Positions 21,931 through 29,777 of a stretch of 64,000 nucleotides of DNA are shown here, one piece after another. The DNA is from Candidatus Borkfalkia ceftriaxoniphila. GTDB lineage: Bacteria; Bacillota; Clostridia; Christensenellales; Borkfalkiaceae. The stretch is taken from NCBI RefSeq assembly GCF_004134775.1, contig NZ_SDOZ01000002.1:1276005-1340004 (forward strand), read 5' to 3'. Made by a program: the position numbers and the translations under genes. How positions within the stretch are numbered: position 1 is the first letter of the stretch; every line of letters begins with the position of its first letter. The notes under the pieces were generated by a model. That model was not told the DNA's origin. It did no database searches and was given only the letters and a program-made list of their open reading frames with translations.

Positions 21931-23055
21931 TCACGCATATTTATGCGCAATATCGCGCACTGCGGAAAAGAACGTCAACACTTCGTTCGGCGTATTAAAT
22001 TCGGAAAGCGACGCGCGCACCAGCCCCTGTTCGGTCTTTAAATATTCGTGCATGAGCGGCGCGCAGTGCAGCCCGCCCCGCACCGCGATGCCGTACTCGT
22101 CGGACAGCATCTGCGCGAGCATTTCCGAAGGCACGTTCGCGTGCTCGAACGCCACGATACCCGAAGCGTTCTTTTTCGAATAGATTTTGACGCCCGAGAC
22201 CGTTTTCAGCCGCTCGATGGCGAGCGCCGTGAGGTCGCTCACGTAGTGTGCGTTCTGCGTCAGTTTGGACTGCACGTACAGCGTTCCCTCGAACAGCGAC
22301 AGTATGGCGGGATAATTGAGCGTGCCCGCCTCCAAAGCGTCGGGGTACACGTCGGGCATATCGAGGTTGTAACTCTCGCTGCCCGTGCCGCCGAACTGTA
22401 CGGGCTCGATTTTCAGCCGCGGCGAAAATAAAAGCGCGCCCGAGCCCTGAATGCCGTGCATTCCCTTATGCCCCGCGAGGGCGAGCGCGTCGATGCCCGA
22501 TTCTTTCATGTTCACGCCGATATGCCCGCAAGCCTGCGCGCCGTCGCAGACGATGTACGGCTTTTCGCCCGCGAGCCTTCTGACCGCTTTCGCGTCGATA
22601 GGCATGCCCGTCACGTTGGAAGCGAGCGTGAAAACGAGAAAATCCGCGTCCTTTCCGCTCTTTGCCAGCGCGTTTTCGAAACTCTCGCCCTCGGCGGGGC
22701 GCACGATTTCCAGTTCTATTTTCCCTTCTTTTTGCAGTTTATGTAGGGGACGGAGCACGGAATTGTGTTCCGCCGCCGTGGTCACGACGCGGGCGCCCGC
22801 GGGAATGCCGCCGAACAGGACGATATTGAGCGCCTCCGTGCAGTTTTTCGTGAATACGACGCGGTCGGCGCAATAACCGCCGAGAAACCCGCACAAAAGT
22901 TTTCTGCACGCGAGCACGTTGAACGCGGCGTTTACCGACAGGCGGTGACCGCTGCGGCCGGGGTTGACAGAGCCGTCCTTAATGGCGGCATATGCCGCGA
23001 GAACCGCCGCGAGCGGCTTTTTTCCGCCCGTCGCGGCATTGTCAAAGTAAATCAT
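21931..23055 (-). CDS. Cysteine desulfurase-family aminotransferase (class V)
   Basis: A 374-residue PLP enzyme. Blocks are YFDNAATGGKKP at the N-terminus, the internal CTEALNIVLFG, the cofactor Asp/Gln region YIVCDGAQACGH, the Schiff-base lysine in LALAGHKGMHGIQG, and a C-terminal RGGLHCAPLMHEYL carrying the expected catalytic Cys. This pattern fits the uncharacterised desulfurase branch (TIGR01977-like) rather than IscS/SufS. It should release sulfur (or selenium) from cysteine. The gene is divergent from a DUF3343 Se/S-carrier-like protein, which supports a joint role. No scaffold (SufU/IscU) gene is next to it. Confidence 0.85.
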   Translation of the reverse strand: MIYFDNAATGGKKPLAAVLAAYAAIKDGSVNPGRSGHRLSVNAAFNVLACRKLLCGFLGGYCADRVVFTKNCTEALNIVLFGGIPAGARVVTTAAEHNSVLRPLHKLQKEGKIELEIVRPAEGESFENALAKSGKDADFLVFTLASNVTGMPIDAKAVRRLAGEKPYIVCDGAQACGHIGVNMKESGIDALALAGHKGMHGIQGSGALLFSPRLKIEPVQFGGTGSESYNLDMPDVYPDALEAGTLNYPAILSLFEGTLYVQSKLTQNAHYVSDLTALAIERLKTVSGVKIYSKKNASGIVAFEHANVPSEMLAQMLSDEYGIAVRGGLHCAPLMHEYLKTEQGLVRASLSEFNTPNEVLTFFSAVRDIAHKYA

Positions 23056-23176
23056 TTTTTCCCTCCGCCGAATATATTGATATGGAAAGGGCGAAAGCCA
23101 TGCGGCGCCCTACTAATATTTTATGCCGCACGCTTTCAAATTTTGCAAAAACAAACGACAACAGGCGGTGATAATC

Positions 23177-23440
23177 ATGAAAATCATTCTGGCGGTGTTC
23201 CGTTCGCGTTCGCAGGCGCTGGATTTTATTTCGAAATTGCGCGCGAACGGTCTGTCGGCAACGGCGGTTTCCACCCCCAAAGAAGCGAACGTAGGCTGCG
23301 GGATCTCCGCAAAGATCAACGAGGCGGAACTTTCCCGCGCGCGCAGGGTGGCGCAGAATTATCGTTTCAGTGCGTTCGTCGGCTTTTACGCCTTCGAATT
23401 CAAATACGGCAAAAACTTCGTATATCCCTTGAACGGATAA
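23177..23440 (+). CDS. DUF3343 putative Se/S carrier-like protein
   Basis: An 87-residue protein. MKIILAVFRSRSQALDFISK starts the ferredoxin-like fold, and NVGCGISAKI holds the single conserved Cys (Cys39 or so) that DUF3343 members place after a short Ser/Pro stretch. The family is described as putative Se/S carrier-like from sequence. The start at 23177 follows AGGCGGTG; the in-frame ATG at 23123 has no ribosome site. Divergent position beside a desulfurase suggests it accepts persulfide or perselenide, an inference only. Confidence 0.75.
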   Translation: MKIILAVFRSRSQALDFISKLRANGLSATAVSTPKEANVGCGISAKINEAELSRARRVAQNYRFSAFVGFYAFEFKYGKNFVYPLNG

Positions 23441-23450
23441 AGAATTTTCA

Positions 23451-23487
23451 CGCGGGGCGCAAACTGATTGCGCCCCGCGCCTTTTTA
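23451..23487 (+). terminator. Terminator after the DUF3343 gene
   Basis: The stem CGCGGGGCGC / GCGCCCCGCG (23451-23460 with 23470-23479) is followed by CCTTTTT. A weak promoter for nth (TTGCGC 23468-23473, 17 bases, TAAAAT 23491-23496) overlaps its right arm. Confidence 0.8.
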
Positions 23488-23502
23488 TGGTAAAATATTT
23501 CC

Positions 23503-24132
23503 ATGAATGCAAAAAATGCGCAGCAGTCGCTGCGGATATTGTCCGAACTGTATAAAGATGCGCGTCCCGCTCTGCACTACGCCACCGCGTACGAACTTTT
23601 GATCGCGGTCATTCTCTCCGCGCAGTGCACCGACGAGCGCGTGAACAAAGTCACCGCGGAACTCTTCAAAGAGCACAATACGCCCGAAACCATGCTTTTG
23701 CTGTCGCAGGAACAACTGGAAAAATATATCTTTTCCTGCGGGCTGTACAAGAGCAAGGCGGCGCACATTTTATCCGCCACCAAAGATATCGTCGAACGCT
23801 TCGGCGGACAAGTCCCCGAAAGTTTTGCCGATCTCAAATCGCTTGCGGGCGTGGGGCAGAAAACGGCGAACGTCGTCAGTGCCGTCTGGTTCGATAAGGA
23901 CGCGATCGCGGTGGATACGCACGTGTTCCGCGTTTCCAACCGTCTGGGGCTGGCAGACGCGAATACGCCGCTAAAAACCGAGGAACAACTCAAAAAGGTC
24001 ATTCCCCAAAAGGATTGGTCCAAGGCGCACCATTGGCTCATTTATCACGGGCGGCGCGTATGCCATTCGCAAAAGCCCGACTGCGAAAACTGCGCTTTGC
24101 GGGAATACTGCGACTACTATAAACAAAAATGA
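23503..24132 (+). CDS. nth: Endonuclease III
   Basis: A 209-residue DNA glycosylase/AP-lyase removing oxidised pyrimidines. The helix-hairpin-helix LAGVGQKTANVV carries the catalytic Lys, and the catalytic Asp follows in VDTHVFRVSNRL. The C-terminal [4Fe-4S] loop has Cys-x6-Cys-x2-Cys-x5-Cys in CHSQKPDCENCALREYC. Full length and all key residues are present. It is followed by obgE after 15 bases, in what looks like an nth-obgE-yhbY operon. Confidence 0.96.
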   Translation: MNAKNAQQSLRILSELYKDARPALHYATAYELLIAVILSAQCTDERVNKVTAELFKEHNTPETMLLLSQEQLEKYIFSCGLYKSKAAHILSATKDIVERFGGQVPESFADLKSLAGVGQKTANVVSAVWFDKDAIAVDTHVFRVSNRLGLADANTPLKTEEQLKKVIPQKDWSKAHHWLIYHGRRVCHSQKPDCENCALREYCDYYKQK

Positions 24133-24147
24133 TCCGAGGGGGTACCC

Positions 24148-25413
24148 ATGTTTACCGATAAAGTAAAGATCACGGTCAAAGCGGGCGACGGCGGCGACGG
24201 CATGAACTCGTTCAAGAGTTTCAAAGGGTTTGCGCAGGGCGGGCCCGACGGCGGCGACGGCGGCAAGGGCGGCGACGTCTATTTCGTGGGCGATAAGGAC
24301 AGGAACGATCTGTTCGAATTCCGTTTCGGCTCGCGCTTTACGGCGGGCGACGGCGAACGCGGCGGCACCAACAACCGTTACGGCAAGGGCGGCGGGGATA
24401 TCGAAATTTCCGTCCCGCTCGGCACGCTCGTGCGCGACGCGGCGACGGGCGCGGTGCTGTGCGACGTATACAACGACGGCGAGCGCGTGCTCATCGCGCG
24501 CGGCGGTTACGGCGGCAAGGGCAATATCCGTTTTACGACCAGCCGCAGGCACGCCCCCCATTTCGCGCAGAAAGGGGAAAAGACGCCCGTGCACGAACTG
24601 ATCTTAGAACTGAAAGTCATTGCGGACGTGGGTATCATCGGCTTTCCCAACGTGGGCAAAAGCACGCTCTTATCCAAGATCAGCGCGGCGCGGCCGAAGA
24701 TCGCAAATTATCATTTTACCACGCTTTCGCCCAATCTCGGCGTGGTGCGGCGCTACGAAAAGTCTTTCGTGGCGGCGGATATCCCCGGCCTCATCGAGGG
24801 CGCGGCGAACGGCGAGGGGCTGGGGCACGACTTTCTCAGGCATATCGAGCGCACGCGCATGCTCTGCCACGTAGTGGATATTTCGGGCATGGAAGGGCGC
24901 GATCCGTACGAGGATTTCAAAAAAATAAACGCCGAACTCAAACAGTACAGCAAAAAGTTGGCGTCTTTGCCGCAGATCGTCGTTCTGAACAAATGCGACG
25001 TGTACGGCGCGGAAGAGAACATGAAAGAATTCCGCAAAAAATGCCGCAAATACAAAAAATTTCCCGTCACCGCGGTGACGGGCGAGGGTACGGCGGAACT
25101 GATCGACGAAATTTTCGAAGTTTTGTCGACGCTCCCGCCCGCGGAACCCATTCCCGCGGACGAGTTTTCCTACGAGCGTCCCGACGTCAACGAGTTTTCC
25201 GTCGGCAAGGACGAGGAGGAAAACGTGTACTACGTGACGGGCGGACTGATCGACATGCTGGAGCGCAACGTGGTTTTATCCGATCCCGATTCGATGGCGT
25301 ATTTTCAGAAAGTGCTCAAAGATAAAGGCGTCATCAAAGCCCTGAAAAAGGCGGGCGTTTGCGAAAACGACGTCGTAGTCGTCGGGCAGGTGGAATTCGA
25401 GTTCAAGGAATAG
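24148..25413 (+). CDS. obgE: Obg/CgtA GTPase
   Basis: A 421-residue GTPase of late 50S assembly and stress control. The Gly-rich Obg fold fills residues 1-155 (GDGGDGMNSF, GGPDGGDGGKGGDVYF). The G domain has GFPNVGKST (G1), DIPGLIEGA (G3) and LNKCD (G4). A C-terminal OCT domain follows from about residue 345 (YYVTGGLIDMLERNVVLSD). All GTPase motifs are intact. AGGGGGT precedes the ATG. It is followed by yhbY as in many Firmicutes. Confidence 0.97.
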   Translation: MFTDKVKITVKAGDGGDGMNSFKSFKGFAQGGPDGGDGGKGGDVYFVGDKDRNDLFEFRFGSRFTAGDGERGGTNNRYGKGGGDIEISVPLGTLVRDAATGAVLCDVYNDGERVLIARGGYGGKGNIRFTTSRRHAPHFAQKGEKTPVHELILELKVIADVGIIGFPNVGKSTLLSKISAARPKIANYHFTTLSPNLGVVRRYEKSFVAADIPGLIEGAANGEGLGHDFLRHIERTRMLCHVVDISGMEGRDPYEDFKKINAELKQYSKKLASLPQIVVLNKCDVYGAEENMKEFRKKCRKYKKFPVTAVTGEGTAELIDEIFEVLSTLPPAEPIPADEFSYERPDVNEFSVGKDEEENVYYVTGGLIDMLERNVVLSDPDSMAYFQKVLKDKGVIKALKKAGVCENDVVVVGQVEFEFKE

Positions 25414-25427
25414 AAAAAAGGAGCAAT

Positions 25428-25721
25428 ATGTTAACGAGCAAACAAAGAAGCAATTTAAAGGCGCTCGCCGCCAATTTACAGCCGGTCGCGCAGGTGGGAA
25501 AGGGCGGCGTCAACGAAAATATGGTCAAATCGCTGTCCGACGCGTTGGAAGCGCGCGAACTGATCAAGATCAGTGTTCTGACCAACGCCGAAAACGAGGC
25601 GAAAGAAACGGGCGCGGCGCTCGCCGAAGCGCTCAAAGCCGACTGCGTGGCGGTCATCGGCAGAAAGGTCATTCTGTACCGCCGTTCTTCGAGAAAAGAT
25701 TTCGAGCACGTCGAATTTTAA
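25428..25721 (+). CDS. yhbY: YhbY-family RNA-binding protein (CRM domain)
   Basis: A 97-residue single CRM domain protein. It has LTSKQRSNLKALAANLQPVA followed by QVGKGGVNENMVKSL (the GxxG-type loop), the central ELIKISVL and the final VIGRKVILYRRS. It binds pre-50S ribosomal RNA. The start at 25428 is set by AAAAGGAG and the upstream obgE stop; longer frames overlap obgE. Terminator follows directly. Confidence 0.93.
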   Translation: MLTSKQRSNLKALAANLQPVAQVGKGGVNENMVKSLSDALEARELIKISVLTNAENEAKETGAALAEALKADCVAVIGRKVILYRRSSRKDFEHVEF

Positions 25722-25755
25722 AAAAAGCAGTCCCGCAAAACGGACTGCTTTTTGG
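25722..25755. terminator. Bidirectional terminator
   Basis: The stem AAAAAGCAGTCC / GGACTGCTTTTT (25722-25733 with 25742-25753) lies between yhbY and the converging membrane gene. Confidence 0.85.
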
Positions 25756-25762
25756 TTTTGGA

Positions 25763-26518
25763 TCAGGTGGTCCCGAAAAAGCGCACCGCCACGGCGAGGC
25801 TCAATAAAATGCCGCCCGCGACGAGGTAATAGACGGGGAAAAACGTGAATAAACTGAAAACGAGCAGCGCCGCGCCCGCCAACAGATATCCCTTATACAT
25901 GCGTTTCTGAAAGCGGAATTTCAGTTTTTCTTTCCAGCCCGTCTTCATTTTTTCCGCAAGGATATAATTTTCGGGGAGTTGTTCGGTTTCCTTGTATAAA
26001 AGATATACGTCCGCGGCGCGCATGATGCGGATGCCGAACGCCGCGGCGAGTTTTTCCGCGTCGGGCGTGACGTCGGCGGTCAGCAATATTTTTTCGCGTT
26101 CCCCGCCCCGCCGCACGAGATTGGCGATCTCGTCGGCGCGCACGGGTTCCAAGCGGAAGGAGAAAAAATATTCCTCGTTTCCCACGACGACGGAGTCGTC
26201 GGCGCGCTGCGCCTTATCGTCTTTTTCGAACAGCGCCGCAAAGAGCCGTTCGAGATTGTTTTCTTCCGTGTCCATGGCGAGGTGAAAGGCGAGTTTGCTG
26301 ATCTCCCGCTCGTCGGAAAGTTTCAACAACTTTTTATCCGACTTGTGCCGCATATGTAAGAATGCGAGCGCGGAAAGGGCGAGCGCGGTGACAAGCGCGA
26401 GCGCGAGCGACAGTGCGAACGAGCGCAGATAAAAGCGGAAGAGCGCAAACGAAAGCAAAAATGCGACGAACGCAACGAACACCGTATCCGAATACACGGA
26501 AAACACAAATTTTTTCAT
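25763..26518 (-). CDS. Membrane protein with a central soluble domain, unknown
   Basis: A 251-residue protein with two N-terminal helices (about 8-50), a soluble middle of roughly 140 residues and two C-terminal helices (about 205-250). The middle contains DDSVVVGNEEYFFSFRLEPV, KILLTADVTPDAEKLAAAFG and IRIMRAADVYLLYKE. This weakly recalls the late part of Mrr-type restriction-endonuclease-like folds (a ligand-like 'VTxxxxxxAxxLAxxxGI' pattern), but no complete catalytic motif was seen. The gene is alone between two plus-strand operons. Function unknown. Confidence 0.55.
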   Translation of the reverse strand: MKKFVFSVYSDTVFVAFVAFLLSFALFRFYLRSFALSLALALVTALALSALAFLHMRHKSDKKLLKLSDEREISKLAFHLAMDTEENNLERLFAALFEKDDKAQRADDSVVVGNEEYFFSFRLEPVRADEIANLVRRGGEREKILLTADVTPDAEKLAAAFGIRIMRAADVYLLYKETEQLPENYILAEKMKTGWKEKLKFRFQKRMYKGYLLAGAALLVFSLFTFFPVYYLVAGGILLSLAVAVRFFGTT

Positions 26519-26553
26519 AAACTGATTTTATCCCGTTTTCCGAATTTTAAACC

Positions 26554-26582
26554 TTGCGCGCACGGAATAAGTGTGGTATAAT
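26554..26582 (+). promoter_or_regulatory. Sigma-A promoter of nadD-yqeK
   Basis: TTGCGC (26554-26559), 17-base spacer, TATAAT (26577-26582), 46 bases before the chosen start. In-frame codons upstream of 26629 overlap this promoter and are rejected. Confidence 0.7.
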
Positions 26583-26628
26583 TTGGATATACATTCTATA
26601 CGTCATATGCGGCGAAGAGAGAAAGAGT

Positions 26629-27765
26629 ATGAAAATTGCCATTTTCGGCGGCACGTTCGATCCCGTGCACGTGGAACACATCAATATCGTCAAGGCGGCG
26701 AAAGCCCAGCTGGGCGCGGACAAAGTCATCGTTCTGCCCGCCTTTGTGCCGCCGCATAAACAGGGCAAAGAGATCGCTTCGCCCGCCGACCGTCTGGAAA
26801 TGACGCGCCGCGCCTTCGAGTCCGTCAAGGGCTGCGAGGTGAGCGCCTACGAGATCAACGCCAAAAGCACCAGTTTCACCTACCTGACCCTCGAATACTA
26901 CAAAAACAAATTTCCCGACGCGGAGCTGTACTTTCTTGTCGGCTCGGATATGCTCAAAGATTTTTACAACTGGAAAAATCCCGAAACCATTTTATCCCTT
27001 GCGGAACTTGTCGTGTGCAACCGCGAGGGCGACAAAGTGAATTTCGCCGTGGAAGCGCTCAGATTTTTCGCGCGGTTCAAGAAAAAGTTCCGCGTAATCG
27101 AATACGTGGGGCGCAACGTATCCTCCACGAAAGCGCGCGTACTGTGCGCGTTCGGAGAGGATCTCAAACCGTATCTGTGCGAGGACGTGATCGATTATAT
27201 CGAGGCGAACAAACTATACCGCGTGGACGGGGTGAAGGACTGTTTCCGCTATCTCAAACCTTCGCGGCGCAACCATTCGCTGCGGCTCGCGCTCATGGCG
27301 GGCGACGTGGCGGCGAAATACAGGCTCGAAGAGCGGAAGATCATTCTTGCGGCGGCGCTGCACGACGTGGCGAAAAACATGCCGCCCGACGCGCCCGAAC
27401 TTGCGGGCTTTTCCATGGAAGAAGAGGTGCCGCCTCCCGTTCTGCACCAGTTTACGGGCGCGTACGTCGCCGAGCACGTTTTGGGCGTGACGGATGCGGA
27501 CGTTCTGGGCGCCGTGCGCTGGCATACTTCCGCAAAGCCCAACATGACCGAACTGGAAAAGGCGATATACCTTGCCGACATGCTCGAACCGGGTCGGGAT
27601 TTCCGCGGCGTGGAATCTTTGCGCAAACTCTTTTATACCGATCTGGACGCGTGCCTTCTGGAAAGCCTGCGCCTTCAGATCAAATACCTCAAACGACAAA
27701 AAGGCGAGATCTATCATCTCACCCTCGAAGCATATCAATTTTTAAAGGAACGGAAAAAAACATGA
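26629..27765 (+). CDS. nadD-yqeK: Fused nicotinate-nucleotide adenylyltransferase and YqeK-type HD hydrolase
   Basis: A 378-residue two-domain enzyme. Residues 1-200 are NadD: FGGTFDPVHVEHINI (nucleotidyltransferase H-x-x-H, with Glu instead of the usual Gly), PPHKQGK, FLVGSDMLKDFYNWKN and the late NVSSTKARVL. It adenylylates nicotinate mononucleotide for NAD synthesis. Residues 205-378 are a YqeK HD domain: RNHSLRLALMAGDVA, LAAALHDVAKNMP (metal HD), VRWHTSAKP and IYLADMLEPGRD. YqeK hydrolyses diadenosine tetraphosphate symmetrically. In many Firmicutes these are adjacent separate genes followed by rsfS, and here the order is kept but the two are fused with no stop between. Confidence 0.93.
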   Translation: MKIAIFGGTFDPVHVEHINIVKAAKAQLGADKVIVLPAFVPPHKQGKEIASPADRLEMTRRAFESVKGCEVSAYEINAKSTSFTYLTLEYYKNKFPDAELYFLVGSDMLKDFYNWKNPETILSLAELVVCNREGDKVNFAVEALRFFARFKKKFRVIEYVGRNVSSTKARVLCAFGEDLKPYLCEDVIDYIEANKLYRVDGVKDCFRYLKPSRRNHSLRLALMAGDVAAKYRLEERKIILAAALHDVAKNMPPDAPELAGFSMEEEVPPPVLHQFTGAYVAEHVLGVTDADVLGAVRWHTSAKPNMTELEKAIYLADMLEPGRDFRGVESLRKLFYTDLDACLLESLRLQIKYLKRQKGEIYHLTLEAYQFLKERKKT

Positions 27766-28127
27766 AGAAGAAAACAGAAAACCAAACCGAAACGCTTGCA
27801 AAGAGCATCTGCGAATTTTTATCCTCGAAAAAGGGCGAGGACATCGTGCTCATCGACGTGCGCGAAAAGACTTCGCTGTGCGACTACTTTATCGTGGCGA
27901 GCGGCCGCAGCACCCAGCAGGTCAAGGCTCTTTGCGAAAATCTCGAAGATAAACTGTCCGCGGAAGGGTTGGAACCCAAACGCACGGAGGGCGTGCGCGA
28001 CGGGCGGTGGGGCGTTCTCGATTACGGCGACGTCATCGTGCACGTGTTCAACGACGAATCGCGGCTCTTTTATCATCTCGAACGGCTGTGGGAAGACGGC
28101 GAAAACGTCGTCCGCTACGCCGATTAG
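27762..28127 (+). CDS. rsfS: Ribosomal silencing factor RsfS
   Basis: A 121-residue RsfS/YbeB/Iojap protein that binds uL14 and blocks subunit joining in starvation. Blocks: DIVLIDVREKTSLCDYFIVA, then SGRSTQQVKALCENL, GRWGVLDYGDVIVHVF and FYHLERLW. The ATG overlaps the nadD-yqeK TGA (ATGA), so translation is coupled; frames starting further left are antisense-like shadows of nadD-yqeK. Standard nadD-yqeK-rsfS order. Confidence 0.95.
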   Translation: MKKKTENQTETLAKSICEFLSSKKGEDIVLIDVREKTSLCDYFIVASGRSTQQVKALCENLEDKLSAEGLEPKRTEGVRDGRWGVLDYGDVIVHVFNDESRLFYHLERLWEDGENVVRYAD

Positions 28128-28399
28128 TCGCGGAATTCGATGCGTTTGGGCGTGCCCGTCGTCTCTTTGGCGCGGCGCGTCCGCTTTTTTTCCACGATAT
28201 AATAGACGTTTTTCTCCCGCGGCTTCGGGAGGGCGGGTTCCGCTTTCGGCTTTTCGGACTCTTCGGGTTTTTCCGCGTTCTTTTTGCGGTTTCTAAGTTC
28301 GATGCGCACCGCTTTCACGCCCACCACGACGCTGAAACACAGGCCGAACAGGATCAGAAGATATAGCCCGCCGATCAAGGTGCTTGCCAATAAATTCAT
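28124..28399 (-). CDS. Small membrane-anchored protein, unknown
   Basis: A 91-residue protein with one N-terminal membrane helix (about 4-30, STLIGGLYLLILFGLCFSVV). A highly charged Lys/Glu/Pro cytoplasmic tail ends in VYYIVEKKRTRRAKETTGTP. GGAGG lies eight bases before the ATG at 28399, which fixes the start and excludes the much longer frame running antisense through pdp. It overlaps the rsfS stop by four bases, tail to tail. No family recognised. Confidence 0.6.
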   Translation of the reverse strand: MNLLASTLIGGLYLLILFGLCFSVVVGVKAVRIELRNRKKNAEKPEESEKPKAEPALPKPREKNVYYIVEKKRTRRAKETTGTPKRIEFRD

Positions 28400-28489
28400 T
28401 CTTTGCCTCCGCAGTCTTTTGACAGAATATATCATGTTATAAAGCGCGCGGCGTGGCTGATTTTGCGAAAAAAGGAGTTTTTTCCCCGA

Positions 28490-29767
28490 ATGAGAGTATT
28501 CGACGTGATCGAACGAAAGAAAAACAGGGCGGAACTGACCCGAGAGGAGTTGCGATTCTTTTGCCGCGCCGTCGCCTCGGAAGAGGCGACCGATTCGCAG
28601 ATCGCGGCGTTCTGCATGGCGGTGCTTTTGAACGGCATGACCGACAGGGAGTGCGCAAACCTCACGCTCGCCATGACGGAGAGCGGCGAAACTTTGCCGC
28701 GCCCGCAGGGCGGCGGCGTGTTCGCGGACAAGCATTCCACGGGCGGCGTGTCCGATTCGACCACGCTCGTGCTCGTGCCCGTTCTGAGCGCGCTGGGCGT
28801 CAAATGCGCCAAACTTTCGGGGCGGGGACTGGCGCACACGGGCGGTACGCTGGATAAAATGGAAAGTTTCGGCTGCCGCGTGGATCTTTCCCCCGAAGAA
28901 TTCGAAGAGCAGGTGCAGACGATCGGCGCCGCCGTCGCGGGGCAGACGAAGAGCACCGTGCCCGCGGACAAGCGCATGTACGCCGTGCGCGACGTGACCG
29001 CCACGGTGGACAGCGTTCCGCTCATCGCCTCGTCGGTCATGAGCAAAAAACTCGCCTCTTTCGCGGATATCATTCTTTTGGACGTCAAATACGGGAGCGG
29101 CGCGTTCATGAAGCGCGAAAAGGACGCCGAAACGCTGGCGCGGCTGATGGTATCCATCGGCAAGACGGCAAACCGCCGCGTGTCCGCCGCGATCACGCGC
29201 ATGGATTCCCCCCTGGGCGACAACGTGGGCTGCAATCTGGAAGCGCGCGAGTGCGTGGAAGTGCTCAAAGGCAAACGCAACGATCTTGCCGAACTTTCGC
29301 TGTTCCACTGCGCGAAAATATTGCGGGCGGCGCGCGGCGTTTCCGAAGAGGAGGGGCTGCGGCTGGCGAAAGAGTGCATAGCCTCGGGTAATGCGCTGGA
29401 ACAGTTGGAAAAGATCGTGCGCGCGCAGGGCGGCGACGGGCGCTCCGTTCGGGACGAAACGCGTTTGCCGCTGGCAAAAAACGTGCGCGAGATACGCGCG
29501 GACAGAGAGGGTTGGCTCTCCGTCGACGCTCTGATTCTGGGCACCGCCTGCGCGGAGTTGGGCGGCGGCAGGCTCAAAGAGGGGGACGAAATCGATCACA
29601 CGGTCGGCTATTCCCTGAAAAAGCGCGCGGGGGATCACGTGAAAAAGGGCGAAGTGCTCGCGCTGGAATATTCAAATCAAAAGAAAACGGCGCTCGCCGA
29701 GCGCGCGTTCGGCATAACGGCGGAGCGGCCCGCGCAAAAGCCGCTCGTATATTCGTTCATCGAATAA
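28490..29767 (+). CDS. pdp: Pyrimidine-nucleoside (thymidine) phosphorylase
   Basis: A 425-residue enzyme that splits uridine or thymidine with phosphate to base and (deoxy)ribose-1-phosphate. The family signature SGRGLAHTGGTLDKMES is intact near residue 115. The phosphate-site KHSTGGVSD, TKSTVPADKRMYAVRD and VKYGSGAFM are also present. The start at 28490 follows AAAGGAG. deoC follows by ten bases, giving a deoxynucleoside salvage pair: pdp yields deoxyribose-1-phosphate and DeoC cleaves the 5-phosphate. A phosphopentomutase is needed but not in the window. Confidence 0.95.
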   Translation: MRVFDVIERKKNRAELTREELRFFCRAVASEEATDSQIAAFCMAVLLNGMTDRECANLTLAMTESGETLPRPQGGGVFADKHSTGGVSDSTTLVLVPVLSALGVKCAKLSGRGLAHTGGTLDKMESFGCRVDLSPEEFEEQVQTIGAAVAGQTKSTVPADKRMYAVRDVTATVDSVPLIASSVMSKKLASFADIILLDVKYGSGAFMKREKDAETLARLMVSIGKTANRRVSAAITRMDSPLGDNVGCNLEARECVEVLKGKRNDLAELSLFHCAKILRAARGVSEEEGLRLAKECIASGNALEQLEKIVRAQGGDGRSVRDETRLPLAKNVREIRADREGWLSVDALILGTACAELGGGRLKEGDEIDHTVGYSLKKRAGDHVKKGEVLALEYSNQKKTALAERAFGITAERPAQKPLVYSFIE

Positions 29768-29777
29768 GGAGGTAATT

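Noticed and set aside
28418..28442. TTGACA near a TATAAA box before pdp
   Set aside because: The spacer is only about 13 bases, too short for a sigma-A promoter.
28124..29638. 504-codon minus-strand frame ending in the small membrane protein
   Set aside because: GGAGG and the ATG at 28399 define the short 91-residue gene. The rest is antisense to pdp and has no family resemblance.
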